Source: CAYWVO01 sp964461835
GTDB taxonomy: Bacteria > Zixibacteria > MSB-5A5 > WJJR01 > JAJRUJ01
Direction: 5' to 3'
DNA length: 64,000 nt
NCBI GenBank assembly: GCA_964461835.1
Contig: CAYWVO010000016.1
Span: forward strand, 1-64,000
Within the stretch, counting starts at the first letter, position 1, and every line of letters starts with the position of its first letter. The position numbers and the translations under genes were made by a program. The notes under the pieces were generated by a model, which did not search any database, was not told the DNA's origin, and saw only the letters and a program-made list of their open reading frames with translations. Positions 26,922 through 34,729 of this stretch are shown here, in pieces.

Positions 26922-27094
26922 TGGGCACTATTGCATAATGCCAAAGCACTCGCAAAATACGTGCGCACAAGTATGGGAGGATTCCCACATCGTGACTTTT
27001 GATAAGGAGTCCCACGAAAATCCATTAAAGCAAGGTGTTACCGCACAACCGATTGAAAATGACCGGACGCTATTGCGGAATCAACCAGGAGAAC

Positions 27095-27108
27095 GGCACT
27101 GCGTTTGC
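27095..27108 (+). promoter_or_regulatory. sigma54-like promoter of pilin gene 3
   Basis: CGGCACTGCGTTTGCA has GG (27095-27096) and GC (27107-27108) separated by 10 bp, matching TGGCACN5TTGCA at all core positions except the first T. The predicted start is near 27120, about 50 nt before the ATG at 27173. Confidence 0.6.
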
Positions 27109-27172
27109 AAAGAAGAATAGCGAGACAATAACAAACGAAGATACGAGATGTCTTCACAGCAAGGAGGAAAGG

Positions 27173-27613
27173 ATGTTCATCACTCTCAACAAGCACCGGA
27201 ATCAGAAGGGCTTCACGCTCATCGAATTGATGATCGTGGTGGTCATCATCGGTATTCTGGCTGCGCTGGCGATTCCGCGGTTCATGGCCTCGACCACCCG
27301 CTCCAAGCAGTCGGAAGCCAAAGAAATTCTGAAACAAATTTACACGATGGAGCGTGCCTATCGTCAGGAATACGATACCTACTGGGGTAACGGTATTTCT
27401 GCCGACGCGGCCAACCCGGACAACTTTGCCCGTATCGGTGTGGAAATCGGTACGACGGCCCGGTACACCTACTCGCTGGTGGCGGCGCAACACACCTTCA
27501 CCGCGACCGCGACCGTGGCCAACCCGGGGCTGGACGATGACCCGGCACCGGATACCTGGACGATCGACCAAAACGGTGACTTGCAGGCGACCTCAGACGA
27601 CGCGGTACTCTAG
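27173..27613 (+). CDS. type IV pilin-like protein, tandem copy 3
   Basis: This 146-residue prepilin has the site QKG^FTLIELMIVVV, the same alpha-1 helix, and a tail with DDDPAPDTWTIDQNGDL. A very strong ribosome site (AAGGAGGAAAGG) precedes the ATG at 27173, unlike the in-frame codons further upstream. With its own sigma54-like promoter and best ribosome site it may be the most highly expressed copy. Its last 31 bases are repeated after the assembly gap, so a further copy could be hidden there. Confidence 0.92.
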   Translation: MFITLNKHRNQKGFTLIELMIVVVIIGILAALAIPRFMASTTRSKQSEAKEILKQIYTMERAYRQEYDTYWGNGISADAANPDNFARIGVEIGTTARYTYSLVAAQHTFTATATVANPGLDDDPAPDTWTIDQNGDLQATSDDAVL

Positions 27614-27637
27614 CCTGATAACCTGAGTAGTGCCGAT
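27583..27637 (+). repeat. 55-bp direct repeat, left flank of the gap
   Basis: These 55 bases (the end of pilin copy 3 plus 24 bp) recur exactly at 27738-27792, on the other side of the N run. Confidence 0.95.
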
Positions 27638-27737
27638 NNNNNNNNNNNNNNNNNNNNNNNNNNNNNNNNNNNNNNNNNNNNNNNNNNNNNNNNNNNNNNN
27701 NNNNNNNNNNNNNNNNNNNNNNNNNNNNNNNNNNNNN
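27638..27737. other. assembly gap (100 N)
   Basis: Exactly 100 N, a default scaffold gap length, so the true distance is unknown. See the identical 55-bp flanks. Confidence 0.99.
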
Positions 27738-27792
27738 GCAGGCGACCTCAGACGACGCGGTACTCTAGCCTGATAACCTGAGTAGTGCCGAT
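27738..27792 (+). repeat. 55-bp direct repeat, right flank of the gap
   Basis: An exact copy of 27583-27637. It contains the last codons and stop of a pilin reading frame (QATSDDAVL), either an assembly overlap or the end of a further tandem pilin. Confidence 0.95.
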
Positions 27793-27801
27793 GTAGGACA
27801 A

Positions 27802-27832
27802 GCGCGGGCCTTCGGGCCCGCGCCTGTTGTTT
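27802..27832 (+). terminator. terminator after the pilin cluster
   Basis: The 9-bp stem GCGCGGGCC/GGCCCGCGC (27802-27810 with 27815-27823) has a stable TTCG tetraloop. It is followed by CTGTTGTTT. Confidence 0.75.
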
Positions 27833-27869
27833 GGGGCACCGGCTGGCCAGGGGAGAATATATACCCCTA

Positions 27870-27999
27870 TATGCTGAACAAGTAGCCCACCTCTAGCGCG
27901 CGGCTGGTTACAGCCGGGAGCGGCAGGTGGGAGACGTTACCGACCCACCTGACGTTCTGAGTCCTCACGGATTCAAAACTTTAGCAGGTGGGCTACACC
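27870..27999. repeat. MITE/REP-like element, copy 1
   Basis: The 130-bp unit contains a core (27882-27996) with perfect 11-bp inverted ends GTAGCCCACCT / AGGTGGGCTAC. An internal pair CAGGTGGG / CCCACCTG lies at 27914-27941. It is about 95% identical to copy 2 at 29553-29679, with a 3-bp deletion between them. It abuts the stop codon of the propeller gene at 28000. No transposase is present. Confidence 0.85.
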
Positions 28000-29163
28000 C
28001 TATTCGGGAGGACAATAGTCCAAGGGTTCACCTTTGTACACGTGATTAACCAACCATTGTACGTCTACCGGGTCGCTGTTGCCTGACCAATCAATATCGC
28101 CATTAATCGGACAACATTTCGGCTCATAGTTGATCGCGCAAATTGATGTGCTCGTGTATTCCGTAATGCACTCAGACGCAAAATTGCCGATAAAGATACG
28201 TAGCCCATCCGGTGATTGCGCAACGAATCTCGGCGCTACTCCCGTTGGAAGTGAACCCAGCCATGATCGATCGAGAGTCGAGACGACCGCGAGTTCATCT
28301 TCCCAATAATTTGTGATGTAGGCGAATTGCCCGTCCGCAGACACAACAACGTAGCGCGCGACGTCGGTCGCAACACTTGATATCTGAACAGAATCGATCA
28401 CCGCATCCGTAGATGTTGAGATGATATAAGCATATGGGGCGCGGCCCGCTGCCCAAAGTTCAGATCCGTCCGGTGTGAGACAGAGTCCGGCTACGTTTGC
28501 AGGAATGGTATCCACGATACTACTCAATGCTAAATCAATCTTCAGAACGTATGGTGGGCCAGTATTGGGACCGCTTGTGCGAAGTGACGCATAAGCGAAC
28601 GCCCCGTCACTGGTGACAACCACGTCTAACGCGCCATTCCCGATGCCGTAAATCCGGTCAATTTCCTGACAGGTTTGCACGTCCACCAACTGCAAGAACC
28701 CCGACCAATGAGAAACAATGCAAGCGGTAGCACCGTCGGGTGTAAAGTCGACTGCCGCAGGATCGACGCCCCCGGGTATTGTACAAACCACGTCGCATGT
28801 CGCAGCCTCAAGCACGGTGGTGGAATACCCGGTGCCGGTGTTGGTCGCGAAAACGTATTGTCCATCCGGGGTGATCCCTACATCAATTATATTAAGTGTA
28901 CCGAGGGAAGGTGAAGTGCAGACTTCGGTATGGTCACTAAGCCGAAATTTCTTTACAGTACAATCACCATCTCGTTCGCCGATGTAAAGGTATTGTCCGT
29001 CGGGACTCGTCGCAATACCTCCTTGATGCATGCCAACATCAAACGTGCACGCCGGGTCGCAGCCGGGCGGTTGTTGCGCGGTTGAACCTATCGCCATTAC
29101 CGTGATAATGGCTATTGCGGTAATCAAGGCGGTAAAAAGTGTACGGAAACGATTGGTAAACAT
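28000..29163 (-). CDS. secreted YVTN/YncE-type beta-propeller with dockerin-like C-terminus
   Basis: A signal peptide (LFTALITAIAIITVMAIGSTAQ) is followed by about seven blades with the motif T/SPDGQYLYI or similar (IATSPDGQYLYIG, GITPDGQYVFATN, DFTPDGATACIV, VVVSADGQFAYITN, AQSPDGLRIFIGN). A C-terminal module GDIDWSGNSDPVDVQWLVNH has the Ca-binding DxDxxxxxDxxD spacing of a dockerin type I repeat. The ATG at 29163 has GGGAGG. The mature protein is Cys-rich at the start (CDPACTFD). Extracellular binding or attachment is inferred; ligand unknown. Repeat copies lie on both sides. Confidence 0.8.
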   Translation of the reverse strand: MFTNRFRTLFTALITAIAIITVMAIGSTAQQPPGCDPACTFDVGMHQGGIATSPDGQYLYIGERDGDCTVKKFRLSDHTEVCTSPSLGTLNIIDVGITPDGQYVFATNTGTGYSTTVLEAATCDVVCTIPGGVDPAAVDFTPDGATACIVSHWSGFLQLVDVQTCQEIDRIYGIGNGALDVVVTSDGAFAYASLRTSGPNTGPPYVLKIDLALSSIVDTIPANVAGLCLTPDGSELWAAGRAPYAYIISTSTDAVIDSVQISSVATDVARYVVVSADGQFAYITNYWEDELAVVSTLDRSWLGSLPTGVAPRFVAQSPDGLRIFIGNFASECITEYTSTSICAINYEPKCCPINGDIDWSGNSDPVDVQWLVNHVYKGEPLDYCPPE

Positions 29164-29418
29164 AACGATCCTCCCTGAAAAGCGGAAGCTTTTAGTAGGC
29201 CCCCCTTGTTCCTTTCGTTTGGCGTTAAAGCTATCAATCGTCGTGATGAACACTCAATAAAACCTCCTCTCCAAAGCATTATTCGGATAGCTCGCAAGTC
29301 GAGGTATTGACGGCAGGAGTTCAATACTCATCGATTGATTGTAGGGAAAACCCCAACGTCCAGATCCCTGTTAATGCGAACACGAATTTGGCTAACTTTT
29401 GCTCTGTAGTGCAATTTA

Positions 29419-29431
29419 CCCCCCCCCCCCC
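29419..29431. repeat. 13-base cytosine homopolymer
   Basis: Thirteen C in a row between the propeller gene and repeat copy 2. It is outside any credible gene. Confidence 0.9.
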
Positions 29432-29552
29432 AGGCTCCGTCAAGTGGATTCTTGCTAGTGTCACTTATTTATTCCTTCTCTTTTTTCGAATGATGTCGAA
29501 ACCACGTCCCTTGCTTCGCGGCGGCACTCAGGGGTTTCGACCTACGTTTCTG

Positions 29553-29679
29553 TATGCTGAACAAGTAGCCCACCTCTAGCGCGCGGCTGAGTACAGCCGG
29601 GTGCGGCAGGTGGGAGACGTTACCGACCCACCTGGCGTTCTGAGTCCTCACGGATTCAAAACTTTAGGTGGGCTACACC
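29553..29679. repeat. MITE/REP-like element, copy 2
   Basis: A 127-bp copy in the same orientation as copy 1. Its core (29565-29676) is bounded by the same 11-bp inverted ends. It lies about 65 bp past the leuS stop. The rest of 29164-29744 holds only the C tract and a short hairpin. Confidence 0.85.
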
Positions 29680-29718
29680 TCTCTCGCTTGGAAACGTGAT
29701 ACACGCCTGTCCAACATT

Positions 29719-29737
29719 CACGGGCGGGGTGCCCGTG
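29719..29737 (-). terminator. hairpin downstream of leuS
   Basis: CACGGGC (29719-29725) pairs with GCCCGTG (29731-29737). No T-run follows on the minus strand, so termination is uncertain. Confidence 0.35.
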
Positions 29738-29744
29738 CCGCGGA

Positions 29745-32225
29745 CTAGTTTGTCACAAAGTTGATCAGGCGTTTCGGAACGACGATTGTCTTGCGAATCG
29801 TTTTCCCCTCGAGGTGCTTTTGAATATTCGGTTCAGCCAGGGCCAGTTCTTTTAATTCGTCCTCGCTCGTGCCGGGAGAGACAGCTAGTTGCGCCCGAAC
29901 TTTGCTGTTTACCTGACAGACAACCGTGACCGTGGCCGCTTTGACCGCCGCAGTATCCACTTTCGGCCAACCGCCATACTTAAAGATACTTGGCGTGCGA
30001 CCCATAACCTCGGCCCACCATTCCTCGGCGGCATGCGGCGCCAGCGGCGCCAACAGGCGCACGATATTCCCCGCCAGGTAGGCGCGCATTGTTGGCGTTA
30101 CCGATGATGGGATACTGTTCAGCAGCTCCATGATCGCCGCTACATGCGTGTTGAACTGCAGCCGCTCGAAATCCATTTCGATCTTCTTTAACGCCAGGTG
30201 GTAATCGATATAGGCTGCCGAGTCGTCCTTACTCAGCGATTTTAAATCAAATTGTTCATCCAGATTGATCTCGGTGCCGAAATCCGTTTCGCGAATGAAG
30301 CTGTCTGCGCGCGCCAAAAACCGCTCGGTCCCGGTGACACTCTTATTCGACCACAGAATTTCTTTATCCGACGGTGCGGCGAAATATACGGCCAGACGCA
30401 CGGGATCGGCGCCATGCTGCTGCACCAGGTCAATCGGGGAGACCACGTTGCCGACTGATTTCGACATCTTGCGTCCCTGCTCATCGTTGACCATCCCGTG
30501 ATTAAACAACCGGATAGCCGGCTCCTCGATCTCCAGCCGGCCGATATCATGCAGGAACTTGGTGAAAAATCTAAAATAAATCAGATGGCCGGTGGCGTGT
30601 TCGATTCCGCCGACATACATGTCGATCGGCAGCCAGGCACGTGCTTTTTTCCGGTCGTATATTTCCTTTTGGTTGTTCGGATCCACGTACCGCAGGAAAT
30701 ACCACGAGGAACACATAAAGGTGTCCATCGTATCCGGATCGCGTTGCGCCGGACCGCCGCATTGCGGACATTCTACATTCATGTACCCCGGTACGTCCGC
30801 CAAAGGGGAACGGCCGGTCGGCAAGAAATCGATATCGCCTCTGGGCAACTCCACCGGCAAATCTTCTTCCGGCACCGGGACGATACCGCACTTCTCGCAA
30901 TGAATCATCGGAATCGGTGCGCCCCAGTACCGCTGACGGGAAATCAGCCAGTCGCGCAGTTTATAGTTTACCTTGGTTCGACCGATGCCTTCCTGTTCAC
31001 AATATTCGATGACCGCGCGGACACCATCCTTGCCTTCTTTGCCGTCAAACCGCCCGGAGTTCATCATCGTGCCGTACGCCGGATCGGCCGCCGGTTTCTC
31101 GCGATAGAAATCCTCACCCCGACCGGTATCGATGACATAGACAATGTCCAGCCCGTATTTCTTGGCGAATTCGTAGTCCCGTTCGTCGTGGCCGGGAACG
31201 GCCATCACCGCGCCGGTGCCGTAGGTGGCCAATACATAGTCACCGACCCAGATCGGTACGCGGTCGCCGGAAAGCGGATTGATTGCATAGGTCCCGGTAA
31301 AGACACCGTCTTTCTCGGTCAACGCGGTGCGGTCGATCTCGGATTTCGCTTTGGCCTGCTCGATATAGGCGTCGACTTCCGCCCGCCGGTGGTTGGGAAT
31401 GCCGATTTGCTCCACCAGTGGTGACTCCGGCGCCAAGGTGATAAAGGTAACGCCAAACGTGGTGTCCGGCCGGGTGGTGAAGATGGGGATCTTCAGGTCT
31501 GAGTTTTCTAAGATAAAATCGATCTCCACACCCTCCGACCGGCCAATCCAGCCGCGCTGAATCGTGCGGACGTTTTCCGGCCACTCGTCCAGTTCGTCAA
31601 TTCCCGCCAGCAGTCGCTCAGCATAATCGGTGATTTTGAAGAACCATTGCACCAACTCCCGTTTCGTTACCCGGGTGCCGCACTGCCAGCAGACATCCCC
31701 CTCCGCCTGCTCATTCGCGAGTACCGTATTGCAGACATCACACCAGTTGACCGTGGCGGCTTTGCGGTAGGCCAGGCCTTGCTTGAACAACTGGATGAAC
31801 AGCCATTGGGTCCATTTATAGTAATCCGGCAGGCAGGAGGTCACCTCGCGCGACCAATCGAACAGAATTCCACAGTGCTTCAGGGTCGACTTAGACGTTC
31901 CGATATTCTCCAGCGTCCAGGTTTCCGGATCCAGACCACGTTTGATCGCCGCCTGTTCGGCGGGAAGACCGAACGCGTCCCAGCCAAATGGGTGCAAGAC
32001 GTCGTAGCCTTCCATCATCTTCTTGCGGGCGATCGCATCGGTAATGGAAAAATTACGGAAGTGTCCAATGTGAATATCCCCGGAGGGATACGCGAACATC
32101 GGCATCACGAAATATTTCTTCTCACCGGGGATATCAGGAGCTTGGGCCACCTGCATCGCTTCCCAGCGCTTTTGCCATTTCTCGCCGACGGCGATGAAAT
32201 CGGTTTTATCTATCTTGGTCTTCAT
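29745..32225 (-). CDS. leuS: leucyl-tRNA synthetase
   Basis: This 826-residue class Ia synthetase has the HIGH motif in YPSGDIHIGHFRNFSITD (about residues 47-64) and the CP1 editing domain (TTRPDTTFGVTFITLAPE). Zinc-type cysteine pairs occur (CDVC/CWQC and CEKC/CPQC), and KMSKSVGNVV binds ATP. The C-terminal anticodon and Leu-specific domains are complete. The ATG at 32225 follows GGAAAG. It lies 55 bp downstream of asnS on the same strand. Confidence 0.98.
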   Translation of the reverse strand: MKTKIDKTDFIAVGEKWQKRWEAMQVAQAPDIPGEKKYFVMPMFAYPSGDIHIGHFRNFSITDAIARKKMMEGYDVLHPFGWDAFGLPAEQAAIKRGLDPETWTLENIGTSKSTLKHCGILFDWSREVTSCLPDYYKWTQWLFIQLFKQGLAYRKAATVNWCDVCNTVLANEQAEGDVCWQCGTRVTKRELVQWFFKITDYAERLLAGIDELDEWPENVRTIQRGWIGRSEGVEIDFILENSDLKIPIFTTRPDTTFGVTFITLAPESPLVEQIGIPNHRRAEVDAYIEQAKAKSEIDRTALTEKDGVFTGTYAINPLSGDRVPIWVGDYVLATYGTGAVMAVPGHDERDYEFAKKYGLDIVYVIDTGRGEDFYREKPAADPAYGTMMNSGRFDGKEGKDGVRAVIEYCEQEGIGRTKVNYKLRDWLISRQRYWGAPIPMIHCEKCGIVPVPEEDLPVELPRGDIDFLPTGRSPLADVPGYMNVECPQCGGPAQRDPDTMDTFMCSSWYFLRYVDPNNQKEIYDRKKARAWLPIDMYVGGIEHATGHLIYFRFFTKFLHDIGRLEIEEPAIRLFNHGMVNDEQGRKMSKSVGNVVSPIDLVQQHGADPVRLAVYFAAPSDKEILWSNKSVTGTERFLARADSFIRETDFGTEINLDEQFDLKSLSKDDSAAYIDYHLALKKIEMDFERLQFNTHVAAIMELLNSIPSSVTPTMRAYLAGNIVRLLAPLAPHAAEEWWAEVMGRTPSIFKYGGWPKVDTAAVKAATVTVVCQVNSKVRAQLAVSPGTSEDELKELALAEPNIQKHLEGKTIRKTIVVPKRLINFVTN

Positions 32226-32280
32226 CGTTCTTTCCAGAGGATTTCAGGGTGATTGAATCACACCGGGAGTGTTCTGCGCT

Positions 32281-33576
32281 TTACGGATACAACCGGCCAA
32301 TGGTGCGCGGAAACGGAATGCTCTCCCGAATGTGGCGAATTCCACAAATCCAGGTGACGGTCCGTTCGAGACCAAGACCAAACCCCGAATGCGGTACCGA
32401 TCCGAACCGGCGCAGGTCCAGATACCATTCGTACGCATCACGGGGCAGATTTTCCTCTTCGATTCGCGCAATTAATTTTTCGGGGTTCTCCTCACGCTGC
32501 GACCCGCCAATGATTTCGCCGTACCCCTCGGGGGCCAGCAAGTCATTGCATAGTACGAGATCGTCGCGCTCGGGGTGTTGTTTCATATAAAATGCTTTTA
32601 CTTTTCGGGGGTAGTTGTAGACAAATACCGGCCGATCGAACATTGCTGCCAGTATCGTTTCATCATCGCCACCGAAATCATTGCCATACTGGATATCAGA
32701 TTCACCGCTTGCCTGCAACTTTTCCACGGCCTCGTCATAGGAGATACGCGGAAACGGCTTTTTAACCGCCGCCAATTTGCTAATGTCGCGCTCCAGCGTC
32801 TCCAGGTGCGGGAAGGCCTTATCCAACACCCACTCGACGATATAGCAGACCATGTCTTCCTGCAAATCCATGTTATCATCACTGTCCGCGTACGCTACTT
32901 CCGGCTCCATCATCCAGAATTCGGTTAAATGGCGCCTGGTCTTCGATTCCTCAGCGCGGAAGGTTGGGCCGAAACAGTACACCTTGCCAAAGGCCATTGC
33001 TCCCGCCTCTGCGTACAACTGCCCCGTTTGGGCCAAGTAGGCATTTCCCAAATCGAAATATTTGGTGGCGAACAGGGTCTGCCCAGACTCACCAATTGAC
33101 CCGGTTAAAATCGGCGTATCCAGGTTGATAAAATCCTGCTCGTAGAAAAACTGCCGGATCGCCATAATGATTTCGTTGCGGATACGCATGATCGCCTGCT
33201 GCTTGCTCGATCGTAACCATAAATGGCGATGCTTCATCAAGAAGTCAGTCTGATGTTCTTTGGGCTGAATCGGGTACTCGTCGGCGATCTGGACAACCTC
33301 GACCTGTTTGCTGGTCAATTCGTAGCCGCCCGGTGCCCGTTTATCCTCGCGAACTGTGCCGGTTACCTTCAGTGAAGATTCCTGTGTCAAGGCATCATGA
33401 GCCGCGAAGGCCTGGTCTGAAGCCTCGCCCTTGACCAACACGCATTGCACCAGACCAGTGCCGTCCCGCACCAGCAAAAACCGTATTTTCCCGGAGGACC
33501 GTTTACTGTACAGCCAACCACGGACGGTGACGTCCTCACCAACGTGGTCACCTAGTTTCGAGATATGACTGATCAT
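32281..33576 (-). CDS. asnS: asparaginyl-tRNA synthetase
   Basis: This 431-residue class IIb synthetase has an N-terminal OB fold (VTVRGWLYSKRSSGKIRFLLVRDG). Motif 2 (FRAEESKTRRHLTEFWMMEPE) and motif 3 (GFGLGLERTVTWICGI, near the C-terminus) are present. The HLTEFWMMEPE form and total length fit AsnRS; AspRS is longer because of an inserted domain. Its presence implies direct Asn charging. It is transcribed in the same direction as leuS and the tRNA-Ala upstream. Confidence 0.95.
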   Translation of the reverse strand: MISHISKLGDHVGEDVTVRGWLYSKRSSGKIRFLLVRDGTGLVQCVLVKGEASDQAFAAHDALTQESSLKVTGTVREDKRAPGGYELTSKQVEVVQIADEYPIQPKEHQTDFLMKHRHLWLRSSKQQAIMRIRNEIIMAIRQFFYEQDFINLDTPILTGSIGESGQTLFATKYFDLGNAYLAQTGQLYAEAGAMAFGKVYCFGPTFRAEESKTRRHLTEFWMMEPEVAYADSDDNMDLQEDMVCYIVEWVLDKAFPHLETLERDISKLAAVKKPFPRISYDEAVEKLQASGESDIQYGNDFGGDDETILAAMFDRPVFVYNYPRKVKAFYMKQHPERDDLVLCNDLLAPEGYGEIIGGSQREENPEKLIARIEEENLPRDAYEWYLDLRRFGSVPHSGFGLGLERTVTWICGIRHIRESIPFPRTIGRLYP

Positions 33577-33617
33577 TGTCTCTGACCACCATTACGATGT
33601 CTCATGTGTATTGTAAC

Positions 33618-33640
33618 GGGCCGAGCGTTGCACTCGGCCC
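33618..33640 (-). terminator. hairpin downstream of tRNA-Ala
   Basis: GGGCCGAG (33618-33625) pairs with CTCGGCCC (33633-33640), loop 7 nt. It lacks a T-run, so it may mark tRNA 3' processing or weak termination before asnS. Confidence 0.45.
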
Positions 33641-33652
33641 GCGAATTTTCAC

Positions 33653-33725
33653 TGGAGCTGACGGGATTCGAACCCGTGACCTCTTGACTGCCAGTCAAGC
33701 GTTCTCCCAACTGAACTACAGCCCC
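33653..33725 (-). tRNA. tRNA-Ala (anticodon GGC)
   Basis: A 73-nt cloverleaf on the minus strand. The acceptor GGGGCTG pairs with CAGCTCC and includes the alanine identity pair G3-U70. The anticodon arm is CTTGA-CTGGCAG-TCAAG with anticodon GGC, and the T arm is ACGGG-TTCGAAT-CCCGT. The discriminator base is A, and the 3' CCA is not encoded. Confidence 0.97.
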
Positions 33726-33740
33726 GGTTATGTTCGCGTT

Positions 33741-33768
33741 AATATATCTGTCGCGAGGGGGATGTCAA
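33741..33768 (-). promoter_or_regulatory. sigma70-type promoter of tRNA-Ala
   Basis: On the minus strand TTGACA (33768-33763) and TATATT (33746-33741) are 16 bp apart. The expected start is about 10 nt before the tRNA 5' end. Confidence 0.8.
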
Positions 33769-33828
33769 GTGAACCCCCATCGGCTTGTTACCCTTATCGG
33801 CGAATTATACTCCCCATAAACGTCGGAG

Positions 33829-34644
33829 TCATCCGTCGACTTTGGGGGGCATTTCTGCATAATCGAGTTCGGATCCCAGAACACTGTGCGGGATCAGGTA
33901 CATTACCAGCGTCACCAGTGCTGCCGCCACGGTCCAAAATCTCACACCGCGTCGTCGGCGAGCGGCAATGAAGGCGATGACCCAGAAGATGAAGGCAATC
34001 AGTGTCTTATTGTCCGTGAGATCATGACCGAACGGCCAGCCGGCCCAAAATGACCCGAAGGCATACCATTGGACAATCGGCCCCAGGATCAACCCGCCGA
34101 TGAACAAAGTAATCAATGTTAACAGAATCTGCGGGCGCACGTTGGGGCCGTTCCGGAATGCTTCCAATCCAGTGCGGTTGGAAAAAATCATCGCCAGAGA
34201 CATAAACACAATGTGCGCTACCAGAACGAATGACGGTACCGCACCCTTAAATCGTATGACTACCGGACCATCCGGAGGAATCGTTACTTGTTCATTCTCA
34301 GCTGTCAGCGTAATTCGGTATTCCAGCTTGCCGGCTGGAGGTTGGTGTGGCAAGTCAGCGGATAGGGTATTGCCCTCACGATCCATGCGTACTTGGGTCC
34401 AGGGATCGTCAGTCTTGAATCTCTTATACGAAAGGGTGCCGCTAATCGCAGGGGATGGGATCTCCAGCGACACCGTAAAATCAGTTGGGCCTCCGTGGGT
34501 GCGTTCCAGCCGATAACGTACCGTTTCCCCGGCGATTTCAACCGTGTCACGCACCGGGTACGTGGGTCCGGTCAGCCGCTGATAGACTGCCGAGGCCAGG
34601 AAGATCAGAATTGCTATTGTCCACAAAGCCCATTTTCTGTGCAC
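33829..34644 (-). CDS. multi-span membrane protein of unknown function
   Basis: This 271-residue protein has an N-terminal membrane helix (ALWTIAILIFLASAVYQ) and then a periplasmic beta-rich domain (about residues 30-130) with Ig-like strand spacing. About four further helices follow (SFVLVAHIVFMSLAMIF, ILLTLITLFIGGLILGPIVQ, LIAFIFWVIAFIAA, FWTVAAALVTLVMYLIP). No known family was recognised. It is transcribed divergently from the nitrilase-family gene. Confidence 0.65.
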   Translation of the reverse strand: MHRKWALWTIAILIFLASAVYQRLTGPTYPVRDTVEIAGETVRYRLERTHGGPTDFTVSLEIPSPAISGTLSYKRFKTDDPWTQVRMDREGNTLSADLPHQPPAGKLEYRITLTAENEQVTIPPDGPVVIRFKGAVPSFVLVAHIVFMSLAMIFSNRTGLEAFRNGPNVRPQILLTLITLFIGGLILGPIVQWYAFGSFWAGWPFGHDLTDNKTLIAFIFWVIAFIAARRRRGVRFWTVAAALVTLVMYLIPHSVLGSELDYAEMPPKVDG

Positions 34645-34729
34645 GCGACCCCCTGCGATGTGTTATAGTACGGTGTAACCGGGGTCGGGGAAACTGGAAA
34701 TTTGCCGGTAATCGAGGAAAGCAAATACC

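Noticed and set aside
30498..31424. 308-residue frame on the plus strand inside leuS
   Set aside because: It is fully antisense to leuS, has no ribosome site or recognisable domain, and is explained by codon bias of the real gene.
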